A DNA stretch of 64,000 nt, from contig NZ_SROX01000008.1 of the NCBI RefSeq assembly GCF_013141915.1, positions 1 through 64,000 of the forward strand. Reading direction: 5' to 3'. This DNA comes from Cupriavidus necator (GTDB lineage: Bacteria; Pseudomonadota; Gammaproteobacteria; Burkholderiales; Burkholderiaceae). Positions 8,742 through 17,380 of the stretch are shown here, in pieces. Both the position numbers and the translations under genes were made by a program. Each line of letters begins with the position of its first letter. The first letter of the stretch is position 1. The notes under the pieces are model-generated. The model worked only from the letters and a program-made list of their open reading frames with translations, did no database searches and had not been told where the DNA came from.

Positions 8742-9395
8742 ATGGATCTCGAAAAAGCCCGATTCAACATGATCGAACAGCAAATCCGCCCGTGGGACGT
8801 GCTGGACCAGGAAATCCTGGACCTGCTGGCGGTGGTCAAGCGGGAGCAGTTCGTCCCGCCCGCGTACGCCTCGCTGGCGTTCGTCGACATGGAGATTCCG
8901 CTGCCCGCCGGGCAGAACATGCTGGCGCCGCGCGTCGAGGCCCGCATCCTGCAGGACCTGGCGGTGCGCAAGCATGAGACCGTGCTGGAGATCGGCGCCG
9001 GATCCGGCTACATGGCCGCGCTGCTGGCCAACCGCGCCCGCCACGTGCTGACCGTCGACATCGTGCCCGAGCTGGTCGAGCTGGCCCGCACCAACCTGGC
9101 CAATGCCGGCGTCACCAACGTCGACGTCGCCGAGGGCAATGCCGCCGACGGCTGGGGCGCCGCCGCACCGTACGACGTGATCTGCATCTCGGGCTCGCTG
9201 CCGGCCATCCCGCCCTCGATCCTGGCGCAGGTGAAGGTGGGCGGGCGCATCGCCGCCTTTGTCGGCGAGCTGCCGGTGATGGAAGCGCGCCTGGTCACGC
9301 GCGTGTCCGAGACCGAGTACCAGGTCGTCAACCTGTTCGAAACCGCGGTCAAGCCCCTGCAGGGCGCGACCCGGCCGTCGCAGTTCCAGTTCTGA
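8742..9395 (+). CDS. PIMT-like SAM-dependent methyltransferase
   Basis: 217-aa member of the protein-L-isoaspartate O-methyltransferase (PCMT) family. Motif I is VLEIGAGSGYMAALLA, followed by the acidic VDIVPE post-I motif. The start is set by AAGGA about 8 nt before the ATG at 8742. In classical PIMTs the region before motif I reads GxGQTIS, with a catalytic Ser. Here the corresponding part reads LPAGQNMLAPRVEA, with no Ser. The protein may methylate something other than isoaspartate, or have lost activity. It lies between the efflux pump and a rhodanese gene that precedes tolC. Confidence 0.85.
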   Translation: MDLEKARFNMIEQQIRPWDVLDQEILDLLAVVKREQFVPPAYASLAFVDMEIPLPAGQNMLAPRVEARILQDLAVRKHETVLEIGAGSGYMAALLANRARHVLTVDIVPELVELARTNLANAGVTNVDVAEGNAADGWGAAAPYDVICISGSLPAIPPSILAQVKVGGRIAAFVGELPVMEARLVTRVSETEYQVVNLFETAVKPLQGATRPSQFQF

Positions 9396-9407
9396 GGACA
9401 CCCCACC

Positions 9408-9731
9408 ATGCAGGTCATCCAAGCGACCGAACTGGCCCAGTGGCTGGCCGATGCCAGCCGCGCCAAGCCGGTCCTGCTCGACGTGCGTGAAGGCTGGGAG
9501 GTGCAGACCTGCGCCCTGCCCGGCATCACCCACATCCCGATGCGCGACATCCCGGCGCGCGCCGCCGAACTCGACGAAGACGCCGACATCGTCTGCATCT
9601 GCCACCACGGCGCGCGCAGCATGCAGGTGGCGGCCTACCTGGAGCGCCAGGGCTACGCCAAGGTCTACAACCTGACCGGTGGCGTCGACGCCTGGGCCAG
9701 CCAGGTCGACCCCGCCATGCCGAAGTACTGA
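9408..9731 (+). CDS. Rhodanese-domain sulfurtransferase
   Basis: Single-domain rhodanese of 107 aa. Such proteins carry sulfane sulfur as a persulfide on an active-site Cys; the physiological acceptor is usually unknown. LLDVREGWEV is the N-terminal rhodanese signature, and CHHGARS (about residues 65-71) is the catalytic loop. GYAKVYNLTGGVDAW is the C-terminal signature. It has no signal peptide, so it should be cytoplasmic. It starts 12 bp after the PIMT-like gene and is followed after 76 bp by tolC, so all three may be one transcript. A functional link to efflux is not established. Confidence 0.93.
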   Translation: MQVIQATELAQWLADASRAKPVLLDVREGWEVQTCALPGITHIPMRDIPARAAELDEDADIVCICHHGARSMQVAAYLERQGYAKVYNLTGGVDAWASQVDPAMPKY

Positions 9732-9807
9732 AGCGGCAGGCCAGCGCAGCAACACTAAGAAGAAACGACTGTCGGCCGCGGCACCCGCCCGGCAACCTGG
9801 AGGTGTC

Positions 9808-11313
9808 ATGACGTTTGCGCCCAACGCCCAGCCCGGAGCGATCCGGACGCGCCTGGCGATCGCGGTTTCCCTGCTGGCCCCGCTGCTGGCCGTGCTGCCC
9901 GCGGCGCCGGCCAGCGCGGCCGACTTGCTCCAGGTCTACCGCGATGCGCAAGCCAACGACGCCCAGTTCGCCAGCGCGCGGGCGCAGCTGCTGGCCACGC
10001 GCGAGAAGCTGCCGCAGGGCCGCGCGGGCCTGCTGCCGCAGGTGGTGGGTACCGCGGGCGCCAACCGCACCAAGCTGGACCAGACCGCCTCGCTGCCGAT
10101 CGGCGGCGCGCCCAGCGCCTCCGGCACGCGTTTCTTCAATAACAACAACTGGCAGCTGCAGCTGAGCCAGCCGCTGTTCCGCTGGGACCGCTGGGAAACC
10201 TACAAGCAGGGCGAGCTGGCCGCGCTGGCGGGCGAAGTAAGCTTCCACCAGGCCGAGCTCGACCTGATCACGCGCAGCGCGCAGGCGTATTTCGATGTGC
10301 TGGCGGCGCAGGACAACCTCTACCTCGCGCGCGCGCAGAAGAAGGCTATCTCCGAGCAGCTGGAACAGGCCAAACGCAATTTCGAGGTCGGCACCGCCAC
10401 CATCGTCGACGCCAACGACGCCCAGGCCCGCTTCGACCTGGCCACCTCGACCGAGATCGCCGCGCAGAGCGACCTGGAAATCAAGCGCGCCACGCTACAG
10501 CAGGTCACCGGCAAACCGGTCGACGAACTGCTGGGCCTGCGCCCCGAAGCCCCCATCCCCGGCCCGCAGCCGCCCGACGTCAACGCCTGGGCGGCGCAGG
10601 CCGAGACCAGCAACCTGCAGGTCAACCTGGCCAGCTACAACCTCGAGACCGCGCAGCGCGAGACCAACAAGGCCAAGGCGGGACACCTGCCGTCGGTCGA
10701 CCTGGTGGCCTCGTACGGCTTCAACAACCAGACCGGCAGCGCCACGCAGGCGATCTCGACGCACTACAACGCCTCGCAGATCGGCGTACAGCTGACCATG
10801 CCGATTTTCTCGGGCGGCCAGATCCAGTCGCGCGTGCGCGAGACCATCGCCCTGGCCGACAAGGCCGCCAGCGACCTCGAATTCGCCCGCCGCACCGCCG
10901 CACAGAGCGCGCGCCAGACCTTCTCCGGTGTCTCCAACGGCCTGGCCCAGGTCAAGGCGCTGGAAGCGGCCGAACGCTCGGCCACCAGCGCGGTGGAATC
11001 CAACCAGCTTGGCTATGACGTGGGCGTGCGCATCAATATCGACGTGCTGAACGCCGAAGCGCAACTGTTCTCCACCCGCCGCGACCTGGCCAAGGCCCGC
11101 TACGACACCATCATGAACGGGCTGCGGCTGAAGGCCTCCACCGGCGTGCTGCAGGAAGCGGACGTGGTGCAGATCAACACGCTGCTGACCTCGTCGCCGG
11201 GAGCGCTGTACAAGCTGCCGGTGCCGGCGCCGGCTGGTGCCAAAGCCCAGGCAAAGCCTGCGGCGACGGCGGATCGGCGCGACGCTGCGGCAAGCCGCAA
11301 GCCGCGCTCCTGA
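9808..11313 (+). CDS. tolC: TolC-family outer-membrane efflux channel
   Basis: 501-aa outer-membrane channel for RND and type I export systems. The N-terminus has a Sec signal peptide (LAIAVSLLAPLLAVLPAAPASA, cleaved near residue 36), then DLLQVYRDAQANDAQFASAR, the usual first helix of TolC proteins. Two homologous halves with coiled-coil helices follow (AQAYFDVLAAQDNL and the RQTFSGVSNGLAQVKAL region). The start is fixed by GGAGG 5 nt before ATG 9808; a longer frame from 9679 only overlaps the rhodanese gene. It is probably the partner of the pump encoded 1.2 kb upstream, but TolC may serve several systems. Confidence 0.93.
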   Translation: MTFAPNAQPGAIRTRLAIAVSLLAPLLAVLPAAPASAADLLQVYRDAQANDAQFASARAQLLATREKLPQGRAGLLPQVVGTAGANRTKLDQTASLPIGGAPSASGTRFFNNNNWQLQLSQPLFRWDRWETYKQGELAALAGEVSFHQAELDLITRSAQAYFDVLAAQDNLYLARAQKKAISEQLEQAKRNFEVGTATIVDANDAQARFDLATSTEIAAQSDLEIKRATLQQVTGKPVDELLGLRPEAPIPGPQPPDVNAWAAQAETSNLQVNLASYNLETAQRETNKAKAGHLPSVDLVASYGFNNQTGSATQAISTHYNASQIGVQLTMPIFSGGQIQSRVRETIALADKAASDLEFARRTAAQSARQTFSGVSNGLAQVKALEAAERSATSAVESNQLGYDVGVRINIDVLNAEAQLFSTRRDLAKARYDTIMNGLRLKASTGVLQEADVVQINTLLTSSPGALYKLPVPAPAGAKAQAKPAATADRRDAAASRKPRS

Positions 11314-11353
11314 GCGAAGGCGCAGACCGCCGGCCTTAAATTCCCACTTGGGT

Positions 11354-11384
11354 GCTCCGCTCTCCCGCCTGCGGGAGAGGGAGC
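11354..11384. repeat. REP-like palindrome (CTCTCCCGC...GCGGGAGAG type)
   Basis: Near-perfect inverted repeat with arms GCTCCgCTCTCCCGC and GCGGGAGAGGGAGC in the 78-bp space between the convergent tolC and META-lipoprotein genes. Related sequences occur twice in the 48.3-48.5 kb gap. No T-run follows, so it is not a standard intrinsic terminator, though it could act as an mRNA 3'-end stabiliser. Confidence 0.65.
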
Positions 11385-11391
11385 CGCCTGC

Positions 11392-12216
11392 CTACTTCGC
11401 GCGCGTGCGCGACTCCACGTTCAGCAACTGCCAGCGGATCGCCGACGCATCCGCCGGCGGATTCGCCACCTGGTATTCGCGCACGCGCAGCCTGTACGAC
11501 ACGCCCGGCTCGAAATCCAGCCCTTCGATCGGCCCATACCAGAGTTGCCACGGCGCGTCCGGCGACTCACGCCAGCGGTAGCACGTCATCTTGCCCACGC
11601 CCGAGCATTCCACGCGCTGCGAGTCGAGATAGACCGTCTTCTCCACGCCCGCGGCCTCCACGCGCGCGCCACGCTTGCCCACCCCTTCGCGCTCGACGAA
11701 TTGCAGCAGATTGCCGTCCGCGGTCTTCCAGATGATCTGCCGGCCGGTACTGCCCGCCGACGGCTGCGTGCCCACGGTGGCAAACGGCGTCTGCATCGCC
11801 TTCAGCAGCGCCGACTCCAGATCCATGCGCGGTGGCGGGCATGCCATGCGCGTGCCGGCGATACGGTCGAAGCGGATGCCGGTATCGGTCTTGCCATAGC
11901 TGCCGGTAAAGCGATTGCAGCCGCTGGTGCCGCTGACCGTGCCCTGCGCGGCATCGATGCCCTCGTTGAACTCGAAGATGATCGGCTGGCCGTTGTCGCC
12001 ATGCGGGATCTCGCGCTGGGAGCCGTCCGGCTGCTGCCACCGCACCAATTCCCAGCGGCTCGGGCCGGAGGGTTGGGTCTGGTTGAGATTGGTACCGGCG
12101 GAGGGAAGATTCGGCGCGGTTGCGGTGGTACAGGCGCCGAGCATGGCTGCGACCAGCAAGGCGGCCGCGCCGCGGCCACTTGGCGCGAAGGAAATCAGGC
12201 GGTTACGGCTCTGCAT
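11392..12216 (-). CDS. META (HslJ-like) and DUF4377 domain lipoprotein
   Basis: 274-aa predicted lipoprotein. A hydrophobic signal ends in the lipobox LGAC with Cys at about residue 29. Residues of about 50-150 form a META domain (SRWELVRWQQP, SGCNRFTGSY, RMACPP), the fold seen in E. coli HslJ. The C-terminal 100 residues match DUF4377 (VYLDSQRVECSGVGKMTCYR, WQLWYGPIEGLDFEPG). The META domain is associated with stress or motility phenotypes in other bacteria; no catalytic role is known. AGGAG 6 nt before the ATG at 12216 supports the start. A tandem-repeat array sits 30-85 bp upstream of the start codon. Confidence 0.85.
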   Translation of the reverse strand: MQSRNRLISFAPSGRGAAALLVAAMLGACTTATAPNLPSAGTNLNQTQPSGPSRWELVRWQQPDGSQREIPHGDNGQPIIFEFNEGIDAAQGTVSGTSGCNRFTGSYGKTDTGIRFDRIAGTRMACPPPRMDLESALLKAMQTPFATVGTQPSAGSTGRQIIWKTADGNLLQFVEREGVGKRGARVEAAGVEKTVYLDSQRVECSGVGKMTCYRWRESPDAPWQLWYGPIEGLDFEPGVSYRLRVREYQVANPPADASAIRWQLLNVESRTRAK

Positions 12217-12245
12217 GAGAACTCCTGTAGGGGCTATCGAGGCAA

Positions 12246-12301
12246 ATTGGTGCGTCTGAATTCATGGATCTGAATTCATCGGTCTGAGTTCATGGGTCTG
12301 A
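12246..12301. repeat. Four tandem copies of a 14-bp repeat
   Basis: Units at 12246-12259, 12260-12273, 12274-12287 and 12288-12301. On the plus strand they read ATTggtgcGTCTGA, ATTCATGGATCTGA, ATTCATCGGTCTGA and gTTCATGGGTCTGA. They lie in the leader or promoter of the META lipoprotein (minus strand). The rest of the gap to the next plus-strand gene (12302-12598) holds only a possible -10 element at 12469. Confidence 0.85.
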
Positions 12302-12468
12302 CAAGCGGCATGCTGAAAAATGCACCCCGCCATAGACCTTCAGTTTAGCAAGCCGCCCCGCCAAACCGCGACCGAAGCGCTTCAAACGGCACATACATCC
12401 TGTAACGGACCGAGGCTCGCATCCGGCTAGGATGCGGAACGTCAAGAAGTGCCACCGTAGCCATCCGA

Positions 12469-12474
12469 TATAAT
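12469..12474 (+). promoter_or_regulatory. Possible -10 element before the O-antigen ligase gene
   Basis: A perfect TATAAT in the context CGATATAATCGC. No convincing -35 hexamer lies 16-18 bp upstream. The downstream gene starts at 12545-12599 depending on the start chosen, giving a 70-125-nt leader. Confidence 0.35.
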
Positions 12475-12598
12475 CGCTTCGCCCCGCGCAGCAATGCCAG
12501 CACGGGACACCGCTCCTCAGGAGGCGGCGACAATAATAAGACGGATGGAATGGCACGCATCGCAAAGTGCACCAACCTTCCTCCGGAAACCTTTCTCC

Positions 12599-13888
12599 AT
12601 GCTCTTGATGACGAGATTGCAAGGGTCCCTATGGTTCGGGATCGACAAAGCTCTGTACCTGAGCGCGTGTGTAGTCCTGGCGGCGTTTCCCGCGCTGATG
12701 TTTGTCAAGCCGTCGCTCAGCAACACCTGCTTCGGACTGTTGCTGGGGTGGAGCGCCATCGCGCTGGCTTCCAGCGGGCGCGCGGGCGTGGCCGAATATG
12801 GCGCGATCCTGCGCCGGTACTGGCCCTTCATGCTGGCCATGGCGGGCCTGCCGCTGGCAGTGCTGATCCAGCAACTGGCGACTGGGGCCGAGACCCTGCA
12901 TGTTCCCTATCTTTACCTGCGTTTCGCGCTGTTCATTCCCCTGGTCATTGGCATGGTGCGCCTCGGCCGGCCCGGCATGCAGAGCATCCAGTGGGGCTTC
13001 ATGGTCTGTGCGCTGGTATCCGCCTTGTGGCTGCATGAGGTCGCCGCAGCCGGGCGCCCCAGCCACGTCGGCTTTTCCAATGTCATTCCCTTCGGCAACC
13101 TGGCCCTGCTGACGGGCATGCTCGCGGTGATTTCGATCGGATGGAACCGTCCCGGCGAGTATTTGCAGGCCGGCCTGAAACTGGTGGCTGGGTTCGCCGG
13201 CCTGTACGCCTCTTACATGAGCGGCACACGCGGCGGCTGGCTGGCCATTCCGGTGCTGGCGCTGATCGCACTGGCGGCCTCGCGCAGGTTGAAACGGTGG
13301 CACAAGGCAGCGGTGCTGGCGGGATTGCTCGGGCTGATGGTGCTAGGCTGGTACAGCAGTGCGATGGTTCAGCAGCGGACGGCTGCGGTTGTATCGGAAC
13401 TGTCTCAATCTGTTCAGCATGTAACTTCGGATACCTCGATCGGGGTCCGGTTGCAGCTCTGGCGGGCATCGCTCGAACTGATCCAGGCACACCCGTGGAC
13501 CGGCGTAGGGCCGGAACACTTCGAGGCAGCCCTGCAGACCTTTGCCGCCCGGCACGTCATCACTCCGCTGGCCGCCACCATGCCACATTCCCACAATGAG
13601 CTATTGCATGCGGCAGCGACGCTTGGCATTCCAGGACTGCTGGCCATTCTTGCGCTTTACCTCGTGCCCGCCGCTTTCTTTCTGCGCCACCTTCGCGGAA
13701 CCGATCGGGGCACGCGGGTCGCCAGCGCCATGGGCCTGGCCCTGTGCAGCGGCTTCATGGTGTTTGGGCTGACCGAGGTCATGTTCGCCACGACGCTGGT
13801 CAATGCCTTCTATAGCCTGGTCATGGCGTTTTGCTTTGCCTACGTTGTCGCGCGCCAGTCCAAGATGTCGGCGCCCATGGCGCCTTGA
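12599..13888 (+). CDS. O-antigen ligase / Wzy_C-domain polytopic membrane protein
   Basis: About 429 aa with ten or more hydrophobic segments. The Wzy_C domain includes the large periplasmic loop with SGTRGGWLAIPVLALIAL, the stretch RLQLWRASLELIQAHPWTGVG and the conserved His in MPHSHNELLHAAATLGI. Such proteins are O-antigen ligases (WaaL, joining undecaprenyl-linked glycan to lipid A–core) or polymerases. Because a separate Wzy-like protein is encoded at 23235-24581 and waaA/waaC are adjacent, ligase is the likelier role. Start is uncertain: ATG 12599, 12545 and 12494 are all in frame and none has a good ribosome binding site. The stop overlaps a TTG start of the next gene. Confidence 0.8.
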   Translation: MLLMTRLQGSLWFGIDKALYLSACVVLAAFPALMFVKPSLSNTCFGLLLGWSAIALASSGRAGVAEYGAILRRYWPFMLAMAGLPLAVLIQQLATGAETLHVPYLYLRFALFIPLVIGMVRLGRPGMQSIQWGFMVCALVSALWLHEVAAAGRPSHVGFSNVIPFGNLALLTGMLAVISIGWNRPGEYLQAGLKLVAGFAGLYASYMSGTRGGWLAIPVLALIALAASRRLKRWHKAAVLAGLLGLMVLGWYSSAMVQQRTAAVVSELSQSVQHVTSDTSIGVRLQLWRASLELIQAHPWTGVGPEHFEAALQTFAARHVITPLAATMPHSHNELLHAAATLGIPGLLAILALYLVPAAFFLRHLRGTDRGTRVASAMGLALCSGFMVFGLTEVMFATTLVNAFYSLVMAFCFAYVVARQSKMSAPMAP

Positions 13889-14976
13889 ACCCGGGCGCGC
13901 AGCGTCATATCTGCTTTCTAACCGGCACCCTAAACGCGATGGCCGGCGCGGAACGGATGACCGCCACCATCGCGAACTCGCTCGCTGCGATTGGGCATCA
14001 CGTCACCATCCTGAGCCTGTGGGACACCGCGAGCCAGTTTCCATTGCACCCCGAGGTGCGACATGAAGCGGTGTTCGCCCAGCGGCCGTCTTTCAAGCGC
14101 GCCTATTTCGCCACGCTGGCCGGCATCCGCAGGCACTGCATCGCGCATCGCGTCGATGTACTGGTGCAGGTGGACACCATGCTGGAACTGTTCGTGCGAC
14201 CCGCCACGCTCGGCCTGGGCCTGCACCATATCGCCTGGGAGCATTGCCACTTCGACGAGGACCTGGGCAAGCCGGCACGCAGGCTGGCGCGCCGGTTGGC
14301 GGCGCGATTCTGCCGGCACGTCGTCGTGCTGACCGAACGGGACCGCCACCGCTGGCTTGACGCCCTGCAGCCGCGCAGCGAAGTGGTCTGCATGCCAAAT
14401 CCCCTGCCCTTTCCCATGCCGGCTGCACCGGCGCCGCGCGCGCGCAAGACGGTGCTTGCAATGGGGCGGCTGGTGCCGGCCAAGGGATTCGACGTCCTGC
14501 TGCGCGCATGGCAGACCGTGGCAGCGGAAGCGCCCGAATGGCAACTGGTGATCCATGGCGAAGGCGAGGAGCGTCCCCGCCTGATGGCGTTGATCCGGGA
14601 GCTCGGGCTGCAAGGCAGCGCCAGCTTGCCGGGCGTTTGCCATGATCCGTTGCAGACCTATGGCCAGGCATCGGTCTTCTGCCTGAGTTCGCGCTACGAA
14701 GGATTCGGGCTGGTGCTGATCGAAGCCATGGCTTTCGGACTGCCGATCGTATCAACCGATTGCGAGACCGGACCGCGTGAGTTGCTCAGTCCGGGCGACG
14801 ACGCACTGGTGGTCGCCACGGACCACGCCGAGGCGTTGGCCGGCGCGCTGCTGACCGTGATCCGGCAACCCGAGCTGGCGGCACGTCTTGGCGCAAACGG
14901 CCGCCACAAGGCCAGCGCGTTTGCGCTGGAAAGCATTGCCCTGCAGTGGGATAAGCTGTTCAGGGCGCCGGGATAA
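13885..14976 (+). CDS. Glycosyltransferase family 4
   Basis: About 363 aa, GT-B fold. The N-terminal domain begins ICFLTGTLNAMAGAERM, with the acceptor-side Gly loop. The C-terminal nucleotide-sugar domain has GRLVPAKGFDVLLRAW and the EX7E motif in SSRYEGFGLVLIEAMAFG. These are retaining transferases using NDP- or UDP-sugars. The first in-frame start that preserves the N-terminal beta strand is a TTG at 13885, overlapping the preceding stop as TTGA; a TTG at 13831 would also be possible. Coupling with the ligase gene and position next to waaA suggest a lipopolysaccharide core or O-antigen role. The donor sugar cannot be deduced. Confidence 0.85.
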   Translation: MNPGAQRHICFLTGTLNAMAGAERMTATIANSLAAIGHHVTILSLWDTASQFPLHPEVRHEAVFAQRPSFKRAYFATLAGIRRHCIAHRVDVLVQVDTMLELFVRPATLGLGLHHIAWEHCHFDEDLGKPARRLARRLAARFCRHVVVLTERDRHRWLDALQPRSEVVCMPNPLPFPMPAAPAPRARKTVLAMGRLVPAKGFDVLLRAWQTVAAEAPEWQLVIHGEGEERPRLMALIRELGLQGSASLPGVCHDPLQTYGQASVFCLSSRYEGFGLVLIEAMAFGLPIVSTDCETGPRELLSPGDDALVVATDHAEALAGALLTVIRQPELAARLGANGRHKASAFALESIALQWDKLFRAPG

Positions 14977-14984
14977 GCGCCGAA

Positions 14985-16274
14985 TCAGCGTTCCAGCGCC
15001 GGCGCCACGGCGGCAAGCGTGCGTACCGTGGCGCCCCGATGCAGCCCGGCGAAGGTCTGCGCATGCGCGCGCATATCCGCAAGCCGAGCCCGATCGGCAA
15101 GCACGCTTGCCGCGGTACGCATCAGCGCGTCGGCATTGTCCACGCGCAGGCACGCTCCCGCGGCAATCGCGTCATCGGTGGCCTGCGCAAAGTTGAAGGT
15201 ATGCGGGCCGATCAGCACCGGGGTGCCGACAGCGCAGGCTTCAATCAGGTTCTGCCCGCCCAGCGGCAACAAGCTGCCGCCGATAAACGCGAGGTCCGAC
15301 GCGGCAAAGTACATCGCCATCTCGCCCATCGAATCACCAAGCAACAGGTCGGCAGCCAATGGCGACCGCACGCCAGCAAGGTCCAGGTTGCTGCGGCGCT
15401 CGACCGAGAAGCCCGCTCGCGCCGCCATGGCGGCGACCTCATCGAAGCGCTGCGGGTGACGCGGAATCAGCAGCAGTGCCGGGCGCGGGACACCGCCCGC
15501 CAACGACTCCCAGCGTGCGAAGGCATCGAGCAGCATGGCCTCTTCCCCCTCGCGCGTACTGGCCGCCGCCAGCACCGCGCGTGCGCCGAAGACTTTGCGC
15601 AGCTGCCCGCCCAGCGCCACACCGGTCGGCGCTGGCTGCATGTCGAACTTGAGGTTGCCGGTAATCTGCACCGCCCGCACACCCAGTGCGCGAAAGCGCT
15701 CGGCATCGCCGGCGGTCTGCGCCAGCACGCCGGCAAAGTCGCCATACATCGCCGCCGCGGCGCGACCGAAGCGTGCCGTGCGCCGATAACTGCGCGGCGA
15801 CAAGCGCGCGTTGACCAGGTACAGCGGCACGCCTGCCTTGCGCGCGCCATGGACCAGGTTCGGCCAGACCTCGGTCTCCATCAGCATGCCCGCCTGCGGC
15901 CGGAAATACCTCATGAAGCGCCGCACCAGCCAGGGCAGGTCATACGGCAGGTAGCACTGGAGAATGCGCGGCTCCTGGCCGAACAACTGGGCGCCAGTCT
16001 GGCGGCCGGTCGGCGTCATATGCGTCAACAGCAAGCGGTGATGCGGATGCGCGGCGAGCAGCGCTTCGATCAGCGGCTGGGCCGCCCGGGTCTCGCCCAC
16101 CGACACGGCGTGAACCCATATCCACGGCCCTTGCTTCGGCAGGCTGCCATATGCACCGAGACGCTCGCCGACATGCTGCAGGTAGCCGGGCTCCTTGCGG
16201 GCACGCCAAGCCAGGCGCAGCAGCGCCAGCGGCAACACCAGCACCCACAACAAGCTATAGAGAACACGCAGCAT
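14985..16274 (-). CDS. waaA: 3-deoxy-D-manno-octulosonic acid (Kdo) transferase
   Basis: 429-aa inner-membrane enzyme that adds Kdo from CMP-Kdo to lipid IVA, the first step of core assembly. The N-terminal membrane anchor is LRVLYSLLWVLVLPLALLRL. Then come GERLGAYG and IWVHAVSVGETRAAQPLI, the acceptor-domain signature with the catalytic Glu of the family. LLLTHMTPTGR, FIGGSLLPLGGQNLIEACA and GPHTFNF complete the match. Start ATG 16274 overlaps the waaC stop by one base (TGATG). Its 3' end lies 8 bp from the convergent glycosyltransferase gene. Confidence 0.96.
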   Translation of the reverse strand: MLRVLYSLLWVLVLPLALLRLAWRARKEPGYLQHVGERLGAYGSLPKQGPWIWVHAVSVGETRAAQPLIEALLAAHPHHRLLLTHMTPTGRQTGAQLFGQEPRILQCYLPYDLPWLVRRFMRYFRPQAGMLMETEVWPNLVHGARKAGVPLYLVNARLSPRSYRRTARFGRAAAAMYGDFAGVLAQTAGDAERFRALGVRAVQITGNLKFDMQPAPTGVALGGQLRKVFGARAVLAAASTREGEEAMLLDAFARWESLAGGVPRPALLLIPRHPQRFDEVAAMAARAGFSVERRSNLDLAGVRSPLAADLLLGDSMGEMAMYFAASDLAFIGGSLLPLGGQNLIEACAVGTPVLIGPHTFNFAQATDDAIAAGACLRVDNADALMRTAASVLADRARLADMRAHAQTFAGLHRGATVRTLAAVAPALER

Positions 16275-17380
16275 CAGGCCGGCACTCCGCGCACGCGGCA
16301 AGCTGCCTCGTAGACTTCTTCCACCGAAGGCACCACGCCGTCGTCGCCGACATTGGCAATGCGTTCCGACCAATAGCCTTCCGTCTTCCAGCGCCATGTG
16401 GCGGTATAGATTTCCACGGTGGGCCGGCACAGCGCCGCGGCGATATGGACCAGGCCGGTATCGACGCCGATCACGACTTCCGCGCGGTTGATCAGGCCAA
16501 AGCCCTGCATGACCGAGAAGCGTGGCAACACCTGCGCCCGCGGCACGCCGGCAGCGATGGCTTCGGCAGCCTGGCGTTCCTTGTCATTGCCCCACGGCAG
16601 CAGCATCACCAGGCCCGCTTCATCCAGGCGCTTGCCCAGTGCGTGCCAGTTCTGCAGCGCCCATTTCTTGCACGCCCCCGCGGTCGCATGGAAACACACC
16701 GCATAGCGAGGCGGCAGGCCCGCCCACAGCGGATCATCGACCGACAACGTCTGCGCCGCCGACCCGAAGAACAATGGAGGCTCTGCCGGCGCGACACCCG
16801 TCAGCGCCGCGCCAAGCAGGCGCGAGCGGCGCACCGAATGGGTCTGGCGCGGCACGGCCACCGGGGTGGTGTAGAGCAGCCGCGCCGCCGGCTCATAGCC
16901 CGAGCCCTGCGTGGCATTGCCGAGCCCGATGATCGGCGCGCCCGGCGCGCGCGCGGCGACGCGTGCGACTACCGCGGTCTTCAGCAGGCCCTGGCTTTCG
17001 ATCACGGCGTCATAACGCTCCTGCCGCAAGGCGTTACGCACCGCGCCGATCTCGCGCCAGGTGCCGCCCTGCAGCAGGCGCTTGCGCCAGCGCCGCAGCG
17101 CGAACGGGATGACCCGGCGCACCTCGGGCAGCAGGCGTACCAGGTCGACGTAACCTTCTTCCACGACCCAGTCGATCTCGGCACCGGGCCAGCGCGCGCG
17201 CAAATCGTGCACCAGCGGCATGTTGTGCACCACGTCGCCAAGCGACGATACCTTGACCAGCAGAATGCGCGGCCGCTCGGGCAGCGCAAAAGGCACCGCG
17301 GCCGGCATGGGCTGTGCCACACCGGCCGCGTCAGACGATGCCGCAGGCACCGTCGTGCGCTCAGAACGGGAGCTGAGCAT
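16274..17380 (-). CDS. waaC: Lipopolysaccharide heptosyltransferase I
   Basis: 368-aa GT9-family enzyme adding the first L-glycero-D-manno-heptose to Kdo2-lipid A. After a poorly conserved N-terminal extension of about 35 residues comes ILLVKVSSLGDVVHNMPLV, the classic start of WaaC. The middle carries FHATAGACKKW and the C-terminal half the ADP-heptose site VIGVDTGLVHIAAALCRPTV. Start ATG 17380 overlaps the upstream phosphomutase gene by 20 bp; an in-frame ATG at 17308 is an alternative closer to the conserved part. It lies in a minus-strand operon phosphomutase–waaC–waaA. Confidence 0.95.
   Translation of the reverse strand: MLSSRSERTTVPAASSDAAGVAQPMPAAVPFALPERPRILLVKVSSLGDVVHNMPLVHDLRARWPGAEIDWVVEEGYVDLVRLLPEVRRVIPFALRRWRKRLLQGGTWREIGAVRNALRQERYDAVIESQGLLKTAVVARVAARAPGAPIIGLGNATQGSGYEPAARLLYTTPVAVPRQTHSVRRSRLLGAALTGVAPAEPPLFFGSAAQTLSVDDPLWAGLPPRYAVCFHATAGACKKWALQNWHALGKRLDEAGLVMLLPWGNDKERQAAEAIAAGVPRAQVLPRFSVMQGFGLINRAEVVIGVDTGLVHIAAALCRPTVEIYTATWRWKTEGYWSERIANVGDDGVVPSVEEVYEAACRVRGVPA

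Noticed and set aside
11354..11384. Intrinsic terminator for tolC
   Set aside because: The palindrome has no T-run after it on either strand, and the same core recurs elsewhere, so I list it as a repeat instead.
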